A stretch of 64,000 nt of DNA from Hypomesus transpacificus. Taxonomy: Eukaryota; Chordata; Actinopteri; Osmeriformes; Osmeridae. Location of the stretch: contig NC_061074.1 of assembly GCF_021917145.1 (NCBI RefSeq), positions 8,936,560 through 9,000,559 of the forward strand, read 5' to 3'. The notes under the pieces were generated by a model. It ran no database searches. It had not been told where the DNA came from and saw only the letters and a program-made list of their open reading frames with translations. The number at the start of each line of letters is the position of its first letter. The stretch's first letter is position 1. Made by a program: the position numbers and the translations under genes. Below, one piece after another: positions 19,584 to 31,306 of the stretch.

Positions 19584-19647
19584 GGAGGCCCAGAGGATCC
19601 GACTGCAGGTGACATCCAAGCCAGTAAAGTACCAATGGTCACCTGCA
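19581..19647 (+). promoter_or_regulatory. Putative UGA readthrough element between gag and pol
   Basis: gag and pol share frame 0 and are separated only by TGA (19581-19583); the codons between TGA and the first pol ATG (19635) are all open. The stop is followed by GGAGGC, similar to the purine-rich GGAGGU after the UAG in murine leukaemia virus. A perfect 10-bp stem, TGCAGGTGAC at 19604-19613 with GTCACCTGCA at 19638-19647 (24-nt loop), lies 20 nt downstream. Known gammaretroviruses make Gag-Pol by stop-codon readthrough stimulated by downstream structure, and the same mechanism is inferred here. Confidence 0.7.
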
Positions 19648-22600
19648 TGATTGATGGAGAAAAAGTGGAGTTGATGGTGGACACAGGTGCGGCAGTGTCA
19701 TGCCTGAACAATCTAAAAGGGACAACCCCACTCTCTTCTAAAACCATCAGAACAGTTGGATACTCGGGACAAAGCGAAGAACAGCGGTACACCCAGCCAC
19801 TAATCACCACAGTCGGCTCACAAACACTGACACATTCATTTCTGCATGCCCCCAAATGCCCCATGAACCTGATGGGGAGAGACCTGCTGCTGAAAATAGG
19901 AGTTACCATCACCTGCTCCACAAAAGGATTGGCGTTGTATATGCCAGGAGTAGAAACATCAAAAACAATCAGTGATGGCCAGAGGATACTGTTCATGGGC
20001 ACTAACACAAAGACACCAGTAGGAATGACAGAAATGACGCAAATATACTGGACAAGACTGTCTCCGCCAGGAGAAACGAAAGGAGCGCTCAAAACCTATA
20101 TGGACTGGAAGGCATGGATCAATGAACTACATCCATACGGACCGCCCCCGGACCCCCCACATTGCACATACAACTATCTACGGGCACCAGACGAAGTATA
20201 TCAGGAGGCGTGGCAGACACACAAAGAGGGAAAAACAGAGACAATCAGATCAAGAGACATATATGTGGGAAAAGAAGGAGTCGCAGCATATTGTGAACTA
20301 ACACCTGACCAGATGGCATGGTACACACTGACCACTGAATCTGTGCCCCACATCACCCTATCAGTTGCAGCAGGAGGAGAAGCAAGGTGTCTCGGTCCAA
20401 TGGTGAAAAAAGCACTGACGATGACATGGCTGCCCACAACAGCACCAAAATTGCATGTGAACGCCGCAGGAGACATGTGGAGAATTTCTGACACACAAGA
20501 CAACGAAGGAGATATGGAAGAAGTGGAGCTGGAAAGGGACCATGGACGGGAACACACAAATCACCCAAACACGGACCACTATCTAAAAGATGTCCCAGAC
20601 AAGTTGTGGACAACAGGACCATATGATGTAGGGAGGGTGACCAGCGAGATTGGGATGACACTGAAGAATCCATCTGACACACCAATCTGGCGTCCCCAAT
20701 ATAAACTCAAAGAAGAACAGATAGAAGGGATTGGCGAGACCATTGCCGGGTTGCTAGCAGCTGGAGTGATACGGCCGTCAAACTCTCAATGGAACACACC
20801 AATACTGCCAGTACCAAAAGCAGGAGGAAAAGGATGGAGAATGGTGCATGATCTCCGCCCAATCAACGATGTAACAAACACGCGACTGTTGGTCGTACCA
20901 GATCCCTATGTCTCGCTCATGAATTTGTCGCCAGAACAAACCCACTTCTCAGTCATAGATCTGGCGAACGCTTTCTTCTGCATCCCGCTGCGTCAAGAAG
21001 TACAGGACTGGTTTGCATTCACATACAATGGACGGCGATACACCTACAACCGCATGCCACAAGGATACAAGGACTCCCCGGGAATCTTTAACTTAGTGCT
21101 GCGCGATGACCTGTCAGACATTACCCTGCCACAAGGGACAGTAATTATCCAATATGTGGATGATTTATTACTAGCAGCGACCTCGGCTGAGCAGTGCCTC
21201 GAAGCAACCCGAACATTGCTGACAGTGCTGGCGGAAAAAGGATATAAGGTGAAGAAAGAAAAAACTCAGATTGCCAGACGAACAGTCACGTATTTGGGCA
21301 GATTGATCTCAGCCAACAGCATGACACTAACAGGCTCACAAAAGGAGTCCATTTTGAACCATGGGAAACCAACAATTGTCAAACACATGCTGGCATTTCT
21401 GGGATTGACCGGATACAGCCGAAACCACATCCCTGACTACGTGTCGCTAACCCAACCACTAAGGGACATACTCAACACCGCCGGAATCAGGGAACACCAA
21501 CAAGTACTCGTCTGGACACCAGAGGCCGAGCAAGCATTTATCCGCACCAAACAAGCACTGGGACAGGCCGAACACCTCTGTCCCCCGGACTACACAAAAC
21601 CATTTCATCTGGATGTTTCTGAAACAGGTGGTACTGTTACGGCAGTTCTGTTTCAGAGAAAGGAGGGAGAAAGAAGAGTACTTATGTATCACAGTTCAAA
21701 ACTTAGTAATGTAGAAATGGGACAAACAGGGTGCGGCAGACACCTGACGGCTTTAGCCAAGGCCATCGAAAAGACAGCACACATTGTCATGTGCCACCCG
21801 CTAAAAGTCAACACAACACATGGGGTGGTGTCATTTCTTACCTCAAGGGCTTTCACCATCTCTGCAGTACGAAAAGCAAAAATATGTGGGACATTGACAA
21901 AACCACACATTTTCTATGAGACTGGAAACATCAACATGGCCCCTGAGTTGGATCCTGCTGAACTCATACCACACAACTGTGAATATGTATCTCAGAAGGA
22001 TCTGAAGATAAGACCCGATCTTACCACCACACCACTAAAAGACCCGGACAGCACACTGTTTAGCGACGGATGTTGCTACAAGGGAAACACTGGAAATGTG
22101 GCCTCCTATGCAGTTGTTCAGCAGGAAGGAACTGGCAAATGGAACAATCACACTACCTGGGAAGCAGAAATCATTCCACAACCAGCATCGGCACAGTTAG
22201 CAGAAATCCACGGGCTCACAAGGGCGTTGGAATTAAGCCAAGGGAAAGCCGTAAACATCTACACCGACTCAGCCTATGCACATGGAGCAGTGCATGTAGA
22301 CGGGCCACAGTGGAAAAGGAGAGGATTTCTTACGACCAATGGAACCGCCGTCAGACACTCCACGACTCTTAAGAGACTGCTCGAGGCAGTACTGCTGCCC
22401 ACTAGGGTAGCCATAATGAAATGTCCAGGACACCAAAAAAGCAATAATCATGTTGCCCAAGGAAATGATGCGGCCGACAGAGCAGCCAAAATGGCAGGAG
22501 GATACACCAAGCAATTGATGTGTCTGGCCGAGCCAATCAGACCAGCCCTGACCACACAAGACCTAGTGGAGATACAAAAGGAAGCAGGAGTGTACGAACA

Positions 22601-23762
22601 GAGCCAGTGGATACACAAAGGAGCTACAGAAAAAGATGGACTGTGGAGAGCACACGACGGACGATTAGTAGCACCGGCAAAATTAGTGACAATACTGACA
22701 GCGCAAGCGCATGGACCAGCCCATGAAAGCAGAAGACGAACCACAAAAACCATAGAGACAGACTGGTGGCATCCGTACATGAAGGAGTTGGTCGAGAACT
22801 ATGTACGCGAATGCGACACATGCCTGGCATTTAATGACAAGAAAACCTTCACCTGCCCAATGGGGAGATTCCCGGTTCCGGAGGCCCCGTTTAAAGAAAT
22901 ATGCATAGACTACACGGACATGGGGGCAGAAAACATAGTACGAGGTTTCAGATACATGCTGGTGATGGTGGACAGATTCACAAAGTGGGTGGAGGCAATA
23001 CCCACAAGACGAGAAGACGCGAATTCCGTGATCAAATGGTTAAAAAACGAACTCATACCCAGATATGGGGTCCCAGCAAGAATCCGATCAGACAACGGCA
23101 GCCATTTCACAAGCCAACACCTGGCAAAAGTGGAGCAACAGTTGGGAATAACACACAGCTTTGGGGCAGTATACCATCCGGCATCACAAGGAATAGTAGA
23201 AAGGGTGAACGGAACATTGAAACGGAAGACTGCTAAGATCTGCTATGGCACCAAGATGTCATGGGTGGATGCCCTACCACTAGCCCTAATGTCAATGAGA
23301 AGTTCCCAATCCGAAAAGACACACTTGTCCCCACATGAATTGCTGACTGGGAGACCCATGCCAGGACCGCCTAGGGATGGGGGCAGGGGCCCAATTCTAG
23401 ACTTATGGAAGATAGAGGCTTCTGAGTATATGAAAGCACTGACGGACCTTACCAACGTTTTGTCCACACAGGTGCGGCAGGCCGAGCAGGAAGCAGACGA
23501 GCATCAGGACACAGCAGTAGGGCCTGGAGACTGGGTGAGAGTTAAAGTACACAAACGAAAGTGGACTGAACCTCGGTGGACAGGTCCGTGGCAGGTAACA
23601 GAACGTGCCTCCCACGCTTTGAAAGTCAGAGGAAAAAACGGAGATCATTGGCATCACCTCACACACTGTGCATCGGCGGAGGCCCCCTCCCGCACTCTGG
23701 GGGAAGTTAGAAAGGATCTGTGTTGCCTTGAAGACAAACCCACCGACAAACCTGAAGTTTAA
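19584..23762 (+). CDS. pol: Retroviral pol: protease, reverse transcriptase, RNase H, integrase
   Basis: One open frame (1375 aa from ATG 19635, or continuous from the gag stop if read through) to TAA 23760-23762. In order: aspartic protease ([11 protein letters not shown] near the start); reverse transcriptase with [13 protein letters not shown], the [12 protein letters not shown] stretch and the YVDD active site in [11 protein letters not shown]; RNase H with the SDGCC, AEIHG and YTDSAYA acidic residues and ending NDAADRAAK; integrase with an HHCC zinc region (HGPAHE ... CDTC), catalytic D in CIDYTD, D in IRSDNGSHF and E in GIVERVNGT, and a GPW-type C-terminal module (WTGPWQV). All catalytic residues looked for are present and no stop interrupts it. 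The protein should be synthesised as Gag-Pol. Confidence 0.9.
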   Translation, partial: GGPEDPTAGDIQASKVPMVTCMIDGEKVELMVDTGAAVSCLNNLKGTTPLSSKTIRTVGYSGQSEEQRYTQPLITTVGSQTLTHSFLHAPKCPMNLMGRDLLLKIGVTITCSTKGLALYMPGVETSKTISDGQRILFMGTNTKTPVGMTEMTQIYWTRLSPPGETKGALKTYMDWKAWINELHPYGPPPDPPHCTYNYLRAPDEVYQEAWQTHKEGKTETIRSRDIYVGKEGVAAYCELTPDQMAWYTLTTESVPHITLSVAAGGEARCLGPMVKKALTMTWLPTTAPKLHVNAAGDMWRISDTQDNEGDMEEVELERDHGREHTNHPNTDHYLKDVPDKLWTTGPYDVGRVTSEIGMTLKNPSDTPIWRPQYKLKEEQIEGIGETIAGLLAAGVIRPSNSQWNTPILPVPKAGGKGWRMVHDLRPINDVTNTRLLVVPDPYVSLMNLSPEQTHFSVIDLANAFFCIPLRQEVQDWFAFTYNGRRYTYNRMPQGYKDSPGIFNLVLRDDLSDITLPQGTVIIQYVDDLLLAATSAEQCLEATRTLLTVLAEKGYKVKKEKTQIARRTVTYLGRLISANSMTLTGSQKESILNHGKPTIVKHMLAFLGLTGYSRNHIPDYVSLTQPLRDILNTAGIREHQQVLVWTPEAEQAFIRTKQALGQAEHLCPPDYTKPFHLDVSETGGTVTAVLFQRKEGERRVLMYHSSKLSNVEMGQTGCGRHLTALAKAIEKTAHIVMCHPLKVNTTHGVVSFLTSRAFTISAVRKAKICGTLTKPHIFYETGNINMAPELDPAELIPHNCEYVSQKDLKIRPDLTTTPLKDPDSTLFSDGCCYKGNTGNVASYAVVQQEGTGKWNNHTTWEAEIIPQPASAQLAEIHGLTRALELSQGKAVNIYTDSAYAHGAVHVDGPQWKRRGFLTTNGTAVRHSTTLKRLLEAVLLPTRVAIMKCPGHQKSNNHVAQGNDAADRAAKMAGGYTKQLMCLAEPIRPALTTQDLVEIQKEAGVYEQSQWIHKGATEKDGLWRAHDGRLVAPAKLVTILTAQAHGPAHESRRRTTKTIETDWWHPYMKELVENYVRECDTCLAFNDKKTFTCPMGRFPVPEAPFKEICIDYTDMGAENIVRGFRYMLVMVDRFTKWVEAIPTRREDANSVIKWLKNELIPRYGVPARIRSDNGSHFTSQHLAKVEQQLGITHSFGAVYHPASQGIVERVNGTLKRKTAKICYGTKMSWVDALPLALMSMRSSQSEKTHLSPHELLTGRPMPGPPRDGGRGPILDLWKIEASEYMKALTDLTNVLSTQVRQAEQEADEHQDTAVGPGDWVRVKVHKRKWTEPRWTGPWQVTERASHALKVRGKNGDHWHHLTHCASAEAPSRTLGEVRKDLCCLEDKPTDKPEV

Positions 23763-23900
23763 GGAAGAGGACAGAACGAGACAGAGCTGCAGTCCAGATC
23801 GAAAAAGTGGACGTACTCATCATATGCTTAATAATCATACGACACTTCTTCTAGCCCAACCGGTTTCCTCACTTCACACATTCCGCGGCAACACATCAAT

Positions 23901-25726
23901 ATGTCTAGATTGTGCTTTTGGGGACTGCTCGTCTGCACCATGGGTTGTCTCAAAACAACCACTGAGTGCCTAAGCAGCCTGAAATACACCCTGGGCCAAA
24001 CAGCGACACTGAAGGTAGACCTCTGCGAAATGTTACCATGCAATTGGGGCAGTCAAGAGTACTACAGTTCAGTAAACATCTACATGGGAATAACCACACA
24101 CTGTAGCTCATGGGGAGATATCGGATGGAACACTGGACCACATGACTGGGGATACAAGCCTGCCACTGCGCTAAAAAGGGTCAGTAATGGAAACATAAAC
24201 CAACTGGAGAGACTGTCTATAAGCAGAGGGAAGGCTCCCAAGGACTGCAAACCTAAATCATCATGCAACCCACTGCTTGTCACCCTAAAAGATCCCTACG
24301 AAGGAGATAGGGGAAGCTACTGTCTAGGAATGGAGGAAAAGGGAAAAGACACAATCAGAACTTTTGAGATCATAATATCAAAGAACACATTTCCAGACAG
24401 CACCAAAGCCCAGAACTCAGGACAGACCACACTCAAGGACACCATTGTAGCTGAAACAGGATACGCCGACAGAAATGAGTGGGTAGACTGGATGATGTAC
24501 ACTGCGGAACAGCATAGAGTTAAAAACTGTGTGGCTTGCGGGACCGCAAGGCCACTACTAGGAACGGTACCTTTTCCTATCACCCCGAGGGATGATGAAA
24601 AAACGTTCAAATGCCTGTTGAAACTTTTCAGCCAGCTACACCCAGAAGGTTGCACCACTATCAAACTGCTGTTTCCCTCAGTACCCATGCAAGGCCGCCC
24701 CATTTCACCCCATATGATGGAAGATACACCTGCATTCGAAAATTGTCAGGGCACGTTGATGTCGGCCGCCTAACACAGTGCAACCAAACTTACGCACCAA
24801 GTGGACACACACTCGACGTTCTGAATGAAATGCATTATCCTAGAGCGGATGTGTGGTGGCTCTGTGGGACGACATTGTATCCAATATTGCCTCATGACTG
24901 GACAGGAGTGTGTGCGCCAATTCAGCTTGTAATGCCATTCTATGCCATTCCACGGACGGCCGATGAGATCGAGAGGCTGGCAGACAGAGGTATTGGCCAC
25001 ATCAAGAGACAGACAAGGGCAGTTAAAGGATCATTTGACTCTGGTATCTGGATGGATGCTATAGGCGTACCAAGAGGAGTTCCAGACGAATACAAGGCAA
25101 GAAATCCGATTCTGGCAGGTTTTGAGTCACTGTTCATCTTCCCATCGATAAACAAAAACATGGAGTGGATAAATTACATATACTACAATCAGCAACGATT
25201 TGTGAACTTTACTAGAGTCGCTATAGGGGGACTAGCCGAGCAGCTAGACCGAACCAGCACCATGACACTGCAGAATCGTATGGCATTGGATATGTTGTTG
25301 GCCGAGAAGGGCGGAGTGTGCAGGATTTTTGGAACCCTGTGCTGCACATTTGTCCCTAACAACACTGCACCAGATGGCTCCGTATCCAGGGCATTGAAGG
25401 GACTGACGTCTCTGAGTAAGGAACTGGCCGAGAACAGTGGAGTGGACAACTACTTCACATCAATGTTGCAGTCCTGGTTCGGTAAATGGACATCTACTAT
25501 TGTCTCAGTGGTGGGGGCAGTGACAGCGACGGTAGTCATTCTGATCATGTGCAGCTGCTGTTTCATACCCTGCGCTAAGAACCTGATTGGAAGACTGACC
25601 AATACTTTAACAGGGCAGCAGGCACAGTATTATCTGGAGGAAATTGTGGAATTTGAAGTTCACTCAGAGATCGAGCGTTTCTGTGAGGCTACAAGTGGAC
25701 AGGACTGGAGCGACGGCTGTCGCTAG
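23901..25726 (+). pseudogene. env: Retroviral env, interrupted by a frameshift
   Basis: The start at 23901 gives a hydrophobic leader (LCFWGLLVCTMGC) and a Cys-rich surface subunit in frame 0 to a stop at 24771-24773. Homologous-looking sequence continues in another frame from about 24700 to TAG at 25724-25726. The overlap of two good frames places a single-base-type disruption near 24660-24730. Downstream features: a basic cleavage-like site (KRQTR), an immunosuppressive-region-like helix followed by the CX6CC motif (CRIFGTLCC) typical of gamma-type transmembrane subunits, a membrane anchor (SVVGAVTATVVILIMC) and a cytoplasmic tail. As assembled it cannot make a full envelope; a real inactivating indel and a sequencing error are both possible. 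Confidence 0.85.
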
Positions 25727-26096
25727 GGCCATGTTCTCTTTCCTCACGGCATTATCTTTTGAACCCCTTTACTTTCACTAATCACGTCCTTATTTACACT
25801 GGGACATATCTTAATCAGTAATATCCAGTTTGATTGTTATTCAATGTTCTCAAATTTATTTTATTACAATTCTAAAAGCTTGGCTACAGTTGTATGTATG
25901 TGGTGAAGGGGACCTGTGAGTATGTTCAGGTCTGCCGTGGGTACATGGATGTCGAATGTCCACTCTGTGGAGTGACGGTGGGTTTTCCCCTATAACATCG
26001 TTAGGGTTTTCCCACTGTGTCCAGTGTGTCCACACCACTTGGCCATAACGCTGCATAGTCTCATTATTATCGTTCTAAGCATTGTGTTCCTTAACG
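25727..26096 (+). other. Viral region after env, no gene seen
   Basis: AT-rich provirus sequence between the env stop and the first hairpin module. No ORF of useful length and no recognised motif. Confidence 0.5.
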
Positions 26097-26743
26097 GGAT
26101 ATTTTAAATTTTGTGTTAGTTGTCACACCCTTTAAAGGGTGTGAAAGGAGGGATTCCAAGAAAACTTTAAAATATCCTGTCCGGATTAACAGTTTCTTTC
26201 TACATGTATTGACTCTTTTAATGTTCTGTTTAACAGATTGACTGATCGTAAGGCGTCACACCCTTTAGAGGGTGTGAAAGGAGGGTGAGTTCTAGAAAAA
26301 AAAAAAAAAGTCATATATATCTTCCTGTAATCTGACTGACTGTTTCTTATTGCTCATCTGAACTAACCTCCATTGTTTGCTCACACAGGTTCATAATATT
26401 TTAAATTTGTGTAGTCACACCCTTTAAAGGGTGTGAAAGGAGGGATCCATGAAAACTTTAAAAATATTAAATTTTGACTGTTTTGATGACCATATGCGCA
26501 TGTTTAACCTAGTTATCGACTGATTTTGCATTTTAACATCTAGTTTGACTGTATTTTGGTTCATTGCTTAAGTGTTTTACGCATGTTTAACCTAGTTAAC
26601 AACTGATTTGCCTTTACTGCCAGACTGGTATATTTTAAATTTGTGTTGTCACACCCTTTAGAGGGTGTGAAAGGAGGGATCCATGAAACTTTAAAATATC
26701 CAGTTTTAATGTTGACACCACATAGTGGTGTCAAAGGAGGGAT
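26097..26743 (+). repeat. Five hairpin-plus-polypurine modules before the 3' LTR
   Basis: A palindrome CACACCCTTTAAAGGGTGTG (or with one A-to-G change) immediately followed by AAAGGAGGG occurs at 26124-26154, 26257-26285, 26416-26446 and 26650-26680. A fifth, with a different palindrome (TGACACCA ... TGGTGTCA, 26713-26733) but the same purine tract, abuts the 3' LTR and is the real polypurine tract position. Modules 1, 3 and 4 are further enclosed by outer arms ATATTTTAAA ... TTTAAAATAT, so each can fold into a long stem. Confidence 0.85.
26733..26743 (+). promoter_or_regulatory. Polypurine tract (plus-strand primer)
   Basis: AAAGGAGGGAT lies directly before the TG of the 3' LTR at 26744, the fixed position of the retroviral polypurine tract. 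Confidence 0.85.
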
Positions 26744-27891
26744 TGTGAGGAAATGATAGCATTATACTGCTGATCAATGCTGCTATACCAATCAATATCT
26801 AATATGAATATGTAAACACACATGTTTTGTAATGCTAATAACTAAGATACAAATATTGAATGTGATCAATTGATTTAATAAAGTAACAGATAAGAAACAT
26901 TGAAATGTAACTTTGGTGTGTGGACAAGAATGCAGATGTCAGGCAAACTGACTTGGGAGGCGAGTTTGTGACGCTCAGGGACTGGTGTGAGCACAATGAG
27001 CTAGTCAGCTCATGGGAGTAAAAGTGTCAACTTGGGAGATAAGGTGATGCTGGGAACATAACTCTTCTCTGCTTCAGGACGAGTCAGACCGGACAGTTCT
27101 TACTATGGATAATATGCCCCCTTCCCCTGGAGACCCTGCCCCCCCCCCCCCCTTCTCACTGGATGCCCCCTTCCCCTGGAGACTCTGCCCCCCCCCCCTT
27201 CTCACTGGATGCCCCCTTCTCCTTGGAGCCCATCTGCCCCTTTACATCATCTGACCTAGGAGTGGTCTTACCCTCTCCCCTTCCCCTTGAAGACCCCACC
27301 CCGTATATCATCAAGACCTCGAGATGACCTGCTCTCAACTCTGGAGAACTCAAACCCCCCCCCCCCCCCTTGGATTGCATCAGACCTGTGGGTCTCGTCC
27401 ACCCCCCTCCCTGAACAACACCAGACCTGTGGGTCTTCTCTGCCCCCTCCCTCTCCTAACATCACCAGGTCCGTGGACTGCCCACCTTGCGCCAGCATGA
27501 ACGCCCTGGACATTTAATTGGTTAACAATAGCCACCCAAGGTCTCCTGACCAATGGCCACTCACCAGACCTCCCTCTTTGGGGAGTACAAGATCTGTCAC
27601 CCAAGGGCGGGAGACAGAACTTGGGAGGGGCAGAACTTTCTCTGATATTCTGTCACGACCACTTTCTCAACGAAGGCCTTCGTTCGTTCTAATCTTATAC
27701 TCTGTTTTGGTGGATGACTGCTGTTGCATCATCGACTGATTCATTGTACTAGACTACGGACATCTTGGTGTATTGTTTTCATTGTGTATCTTGTGATTGC
27801 ATCATTACTAATTAAACTACAAATAACTTGGTCCGATGCTTAACCATGTATCATTCTTCCTCTCAACACCCAGTTTACACTATCCTTAACA
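26744..27891 (+). repeat. 3' LTR of the endogenous retrovirus
   Basis: Near-identical copy of 12945-14140 with one fewer C-rich 48-bp unit, one visible substitution (tcatcaAgacc here, tcatcaGgacc in the 5' copy) and small homopolymer differences. Confidence 0.93.
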
Positions 27892-28270
27892 GTAACAAGC
27901 TAGCTAATAAAGCTAACTAGCTAGTGAGTCAAACTAGACAAGAATTTCCAACAAGTTAAAACGTGATGTTTAATAATATGGAGGGGTAATTGTGTTGTAT
28001 TCATTATAAAGTCCATAGATTCCAGTAAAATAGTAACTAGACTGCAATTGTGAGGAGCTGGCTAAACTCACTAATTAAGAAGGATTAGCTCAACTAACTA
28101 GAAGATGTACTCTACCTCTAATTAATTAAACTTGCTGGCTGTTTTTGCAAAGCACAATTAGCAGATAATTTGCATGACATTGTTATATATTAAATGTTTT
28201 GTTAATTTTAGTAATGAACGTTTGATCTTTTAACTATGAGAAATGATGTGCTGATAATCTCTGCAGGGAG

Positions 28271-31200
28271 CATGCTGCTTAAAGCAAAACTTGGTGGTGT
28301 CCAAAGATTTATTAGAATAGCAGAGCCAAATCTGACTGAGTTTTTGATTGCAGGTAAGAAATGTACATTGTGGAATTGGTAGTATTCCAAATTCAGGAAA
28401 TATTAGTGAGGAGTAGATTAAATTATTGGATATTTCTGTTTACCCAAACCTTTGTGCCTGTTTCCTTGCATTTGCTAAATTCGGTGTCCCAGTTGTCACA
28501 GAAGGGGTTAAAGTGTTTGAGAGTTCAGGGACTGAGTTGGATGACGATGTTTTTGAAGAAATAGTCAAGGATCCCTCATATGGGGTGCTAACGATCAAAT
28601 ATGACACAGGTTTGTTTCAGCTAAATGTGTAATCTATATTAGCCTATTTAATGGAAAAGTTGATTCTTTGACATGTGAACCATCTGTTCATTAGACAGTG
28701 TATAATGTTTTTTTCTTCATCCTGCTTCTCCGATCATGGTTAGACTCAGTTTCCGCTGTGGACTCTCCTGAGCAGTCACAACCATCGTCGCTCAGCACAT
28801 CCGACTCACAGGATACTGTCATTGTGTCAGTTAGCCCCTCCAGAAAACGCCAGAGGCTCGATGAAGAAGCTAAGCAAGTAAGAGTTAACTATCAAGTGCA
28901 AATTTTCTTCTGACACTTTGAAATCCATTCCCCAAAAAATAATTTCCAGCATTGAAGTTATTTTTGAGTTGCAGTGGATTCTAACATGCTGAACTGTTTT
29001 GCATTGTGTTTTAAGTTGGTGGAATCCATTCTTACCGATAAACCTGGTGGAGAACGCATTATGAATGAATATAATCGAACCAAGTCCTTGGTGGATGAAA
29101 CGAGAAGGAAGATGGTGATAATGGTAATTAGCTAATTGTTTTCAGTTGGCCATTGTGTTCTCTCTCAAGCTCTTAGATTAATTTGGAATCTAAATTAAAT
29201 TCAGGGAATCTGACTGAGAAATCATTTCTTCATTCTTGCAGTACATCACCACCCAGACAGGTGAAAGAAATGTATGCCAACGGAATTGTGACATTATTCC
29301 CCTACCTTCGGGACCCCTACTCTAAGAAAGGCTACGTGAGTTGAACACAGTAATGGTTGTGGTAACGTTAAATGCTATATTGATAGATTTTGAATCCTAC
29401 CAGAGCATGGTGTCTTTCCCTTTTAAATGTTTTTATGAAGCGTCTGTTTTTGTTTTTGTTTTCCTTTCCCCCTCCTAGCAGCATTATTATGATGCTGAGA
29501 GTGGCACTGGGTACTTGGCCTGGAGGATTAAAACTATTCAGAGATGCTCTGCTAAAACCTTTAGCAGTTACCTTCAAATCATTTGAAGGTAACTAATATC
29601 GCAAATTTGTAAAAAAAAAAAAAAAAAAAAAAAGATAAATCACAAAATCTGTTATTGTCTTTGTTGCACATAATGTTTCTTTAGACAATAATGAACAAAA
29701 AATATATTCTAAGTAAGTAAGAATCCAAGTTATTTGTGTTTTTAAATGTACATGGTTGTCGTCCGTATTGAAAATATATTCCCATTTTGTTTATCATCAG
29801 CGGAAGGAACATCTGGTGGAGAAAGGTCTGGAGGACCAACTGTCAGACGAGAGTCCCAATTCGTTCCAGATGCTGTCCTGAATGAAGATGAGTGCAAGGA
29901 AGCAATGTCACTGATGAGACATTCAGCTGACGAGGACATCGTGAAGAACAAGATGAAGTTGACATTCGACTATCGCCGCAACATGGTTCTCAACCCCCTG
30001 CAGTCAAGCAACATACTGTCTGACTTTCCACGTTTCAAAGACGTCAAAGGCTTGGTAGTATTCTGTCGTTATTTGGACTTTATTTTTTACAGTAGATATG
30101 CATTTTAGTGATCCTCAAACAACTACTAACTGTGACTGTGAAATCTTGAAATTGTCACCCCAATCCAGGTTGAACAGGATTTTGTTCTGATGTTTGGAGA
30201 GGGGTGTATCAGACAAGCTTCTGGAGCGGTGGACGACCACATACAAGAAGAAGATCATCCAACAATGTAGAAAGCTTCCATCCACCAGTGAGCTTGAAGA
30301 ATTCCTGATGGCAGCTGATGCTCCTGAGGATGGCACAGAAGTGGATGTTGACTCTGGCAAGCTGCTTTTAAAAATACTGCTCATGTTGTAATGCACTGAA
30401 AGACTTGTAATATACCGATATATATCATGTGTAATCATCTACATCAGGGGTGCTCATTCCTGGTCCTTGAAAGCCCCTGTCCAGCATGTTTTAGATGTTT
30501 CCCTGCTCCAGCACACCTGATTCAAATGAATGGTCATTACCCGACTTCCACAGAGCTTGATAACAACCCATTGATTTGAATCAGGTTTGCTGGAGCAGGG
30601 AAACATCTAAAACATGCAGGACAGGGCCTCTCTAGGATTGAACATTCCTGATCTACATAATACCTACAACTTGATGTCTTGTTTACATTACAGATGGACT
30701 TAATTATGTTGATGGTCCAAGTGTGTTAACATCAAACTTATTTTACAGGTTGGGACAGTGACCTCTCATCGCTTTTGCTGCTGTTACACCTGATTCCTCC
30801 CTCTGCTCAGGGTCGGAAAAAACCAGGAAAGGTGTCGGCAACACACGCAGAGAAACATCTTGTGATCTTCAAAAAGGTTGGTATTTTTTCTTAATTTAGT
30901 ATACACTGTTTTGAATGATACTACAACCATGTAATTCTAATAATCTCTCCCATGTGTGTTTGTCTTCTCAGACTGGACAAGCATCCAAGAGCATCTCGAT
31001 GCCATCACTGCAAGCACTCAACCCTATCTCCTGGCTGTTGGAGTTAGGAAGAATGCAATCCACCAGTTCTTCATCATACTTGACAAGAATGCCATACCTT
31101 GCAGGTCAGCCTCTTCTCTGGGTGCTTTTGATGAAATCTTTAAGGCCCATTTTGTGTTTGGCACATCATACAACACCATGCTCCACAACATGTACACGTT

Positions 31201-31294
31201 CATCCAGACAACCGTTTACAATATTGATGTTGGGAAAGTCAAGGAGAGTCCTCGTGTTGCTGAAGTTAGGCGAGGTTGCTTCATTAGTGCTTGA
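28271..31294 (+). pseudogene. First gene of the transposon-like unit (multi-exon, uncharacterised fish family)
   Basis: Several exon-like blocks carry conserved-looking protein: MLLKAKLGGVQRF (28271-28353), FGVPVVTEGVKVFESSG (about 28480-28607, PB1/CIDE-N-like spacing), a Ser-rich linker (28741-28877), LVESILTDKPGGERIM (29015-29123), MYANGIVTLFPYLRDPYSKKGY and HYYDAESGTGYLAW (about 29262-29550), RESQFVPDAVLNEDEC (29801-30055), DKLLERWTTTYKKKI (30167-30390), DLSSLLLLLHLIPP (30749-30879), and the last exon to TGA 31292-31294 with FKAHFVFGTSYNTML. I recall similar fish proteins labelled uncharacterised or SAM-domain-3-like. A frame change near 30194 suggests decay, and a MITE sits between two exons. 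Function unknown; it may be an accessory transposition protein. Confidence 0.55.
30445..30650. mobile_element. Palindromic hAT-type MITE with perfect 8-bp target duplication
   Basis: A 206-bp element with imperfect inverted ends (CAGGGGTGCTCATTCCTGG versus CAGGAATGTTCAATCCTAG) and internal arms AGATGTTTCCCTGCTCCAG / CTGGAGCAGGGAAACATCT, flanked on both sides by ATCTACAT (30437-30444 and 30651-30658). The 8-bp duplication and CAGGG terminus fit the hAT superfamily. Confidence 0.88.
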
Positions 31295-31306
31295 AGTATC
31301 TCCACC

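Larger units (their letters stand above)
12945..27891 (+). mobile_element. Full-length young endogenous retrovirus (gamma/epsilon-like)
   Basis: A 14.9-kb provirus bounded by LTRs of 1196 bp (12945-14140) and 1148 bp (26744-27891) that begin TGTGAGG and end TTAACA. Order: 5' LTR, tRNA-Trp primer-binding site, 2.2-kb repeat-rich leader, pre-gag ORF, gag, in-frame UGA, pol, env, a hairpin/purine module region, polypurine tract, 3' LTR. gag and pol are in one frame, Gag has a single CCHC knuckle, and Env has a CX6CC motif. These three traits point to the gamma/epsilon branch. The LTRs differ by one 48-bp repeat unit, homopolymer lengths and about one substitution that I could find, which means recent insertion. 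Flanking bases (ctag before, gtaac after) do not form an obvious target-site duplication. Confidence 0.93.
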
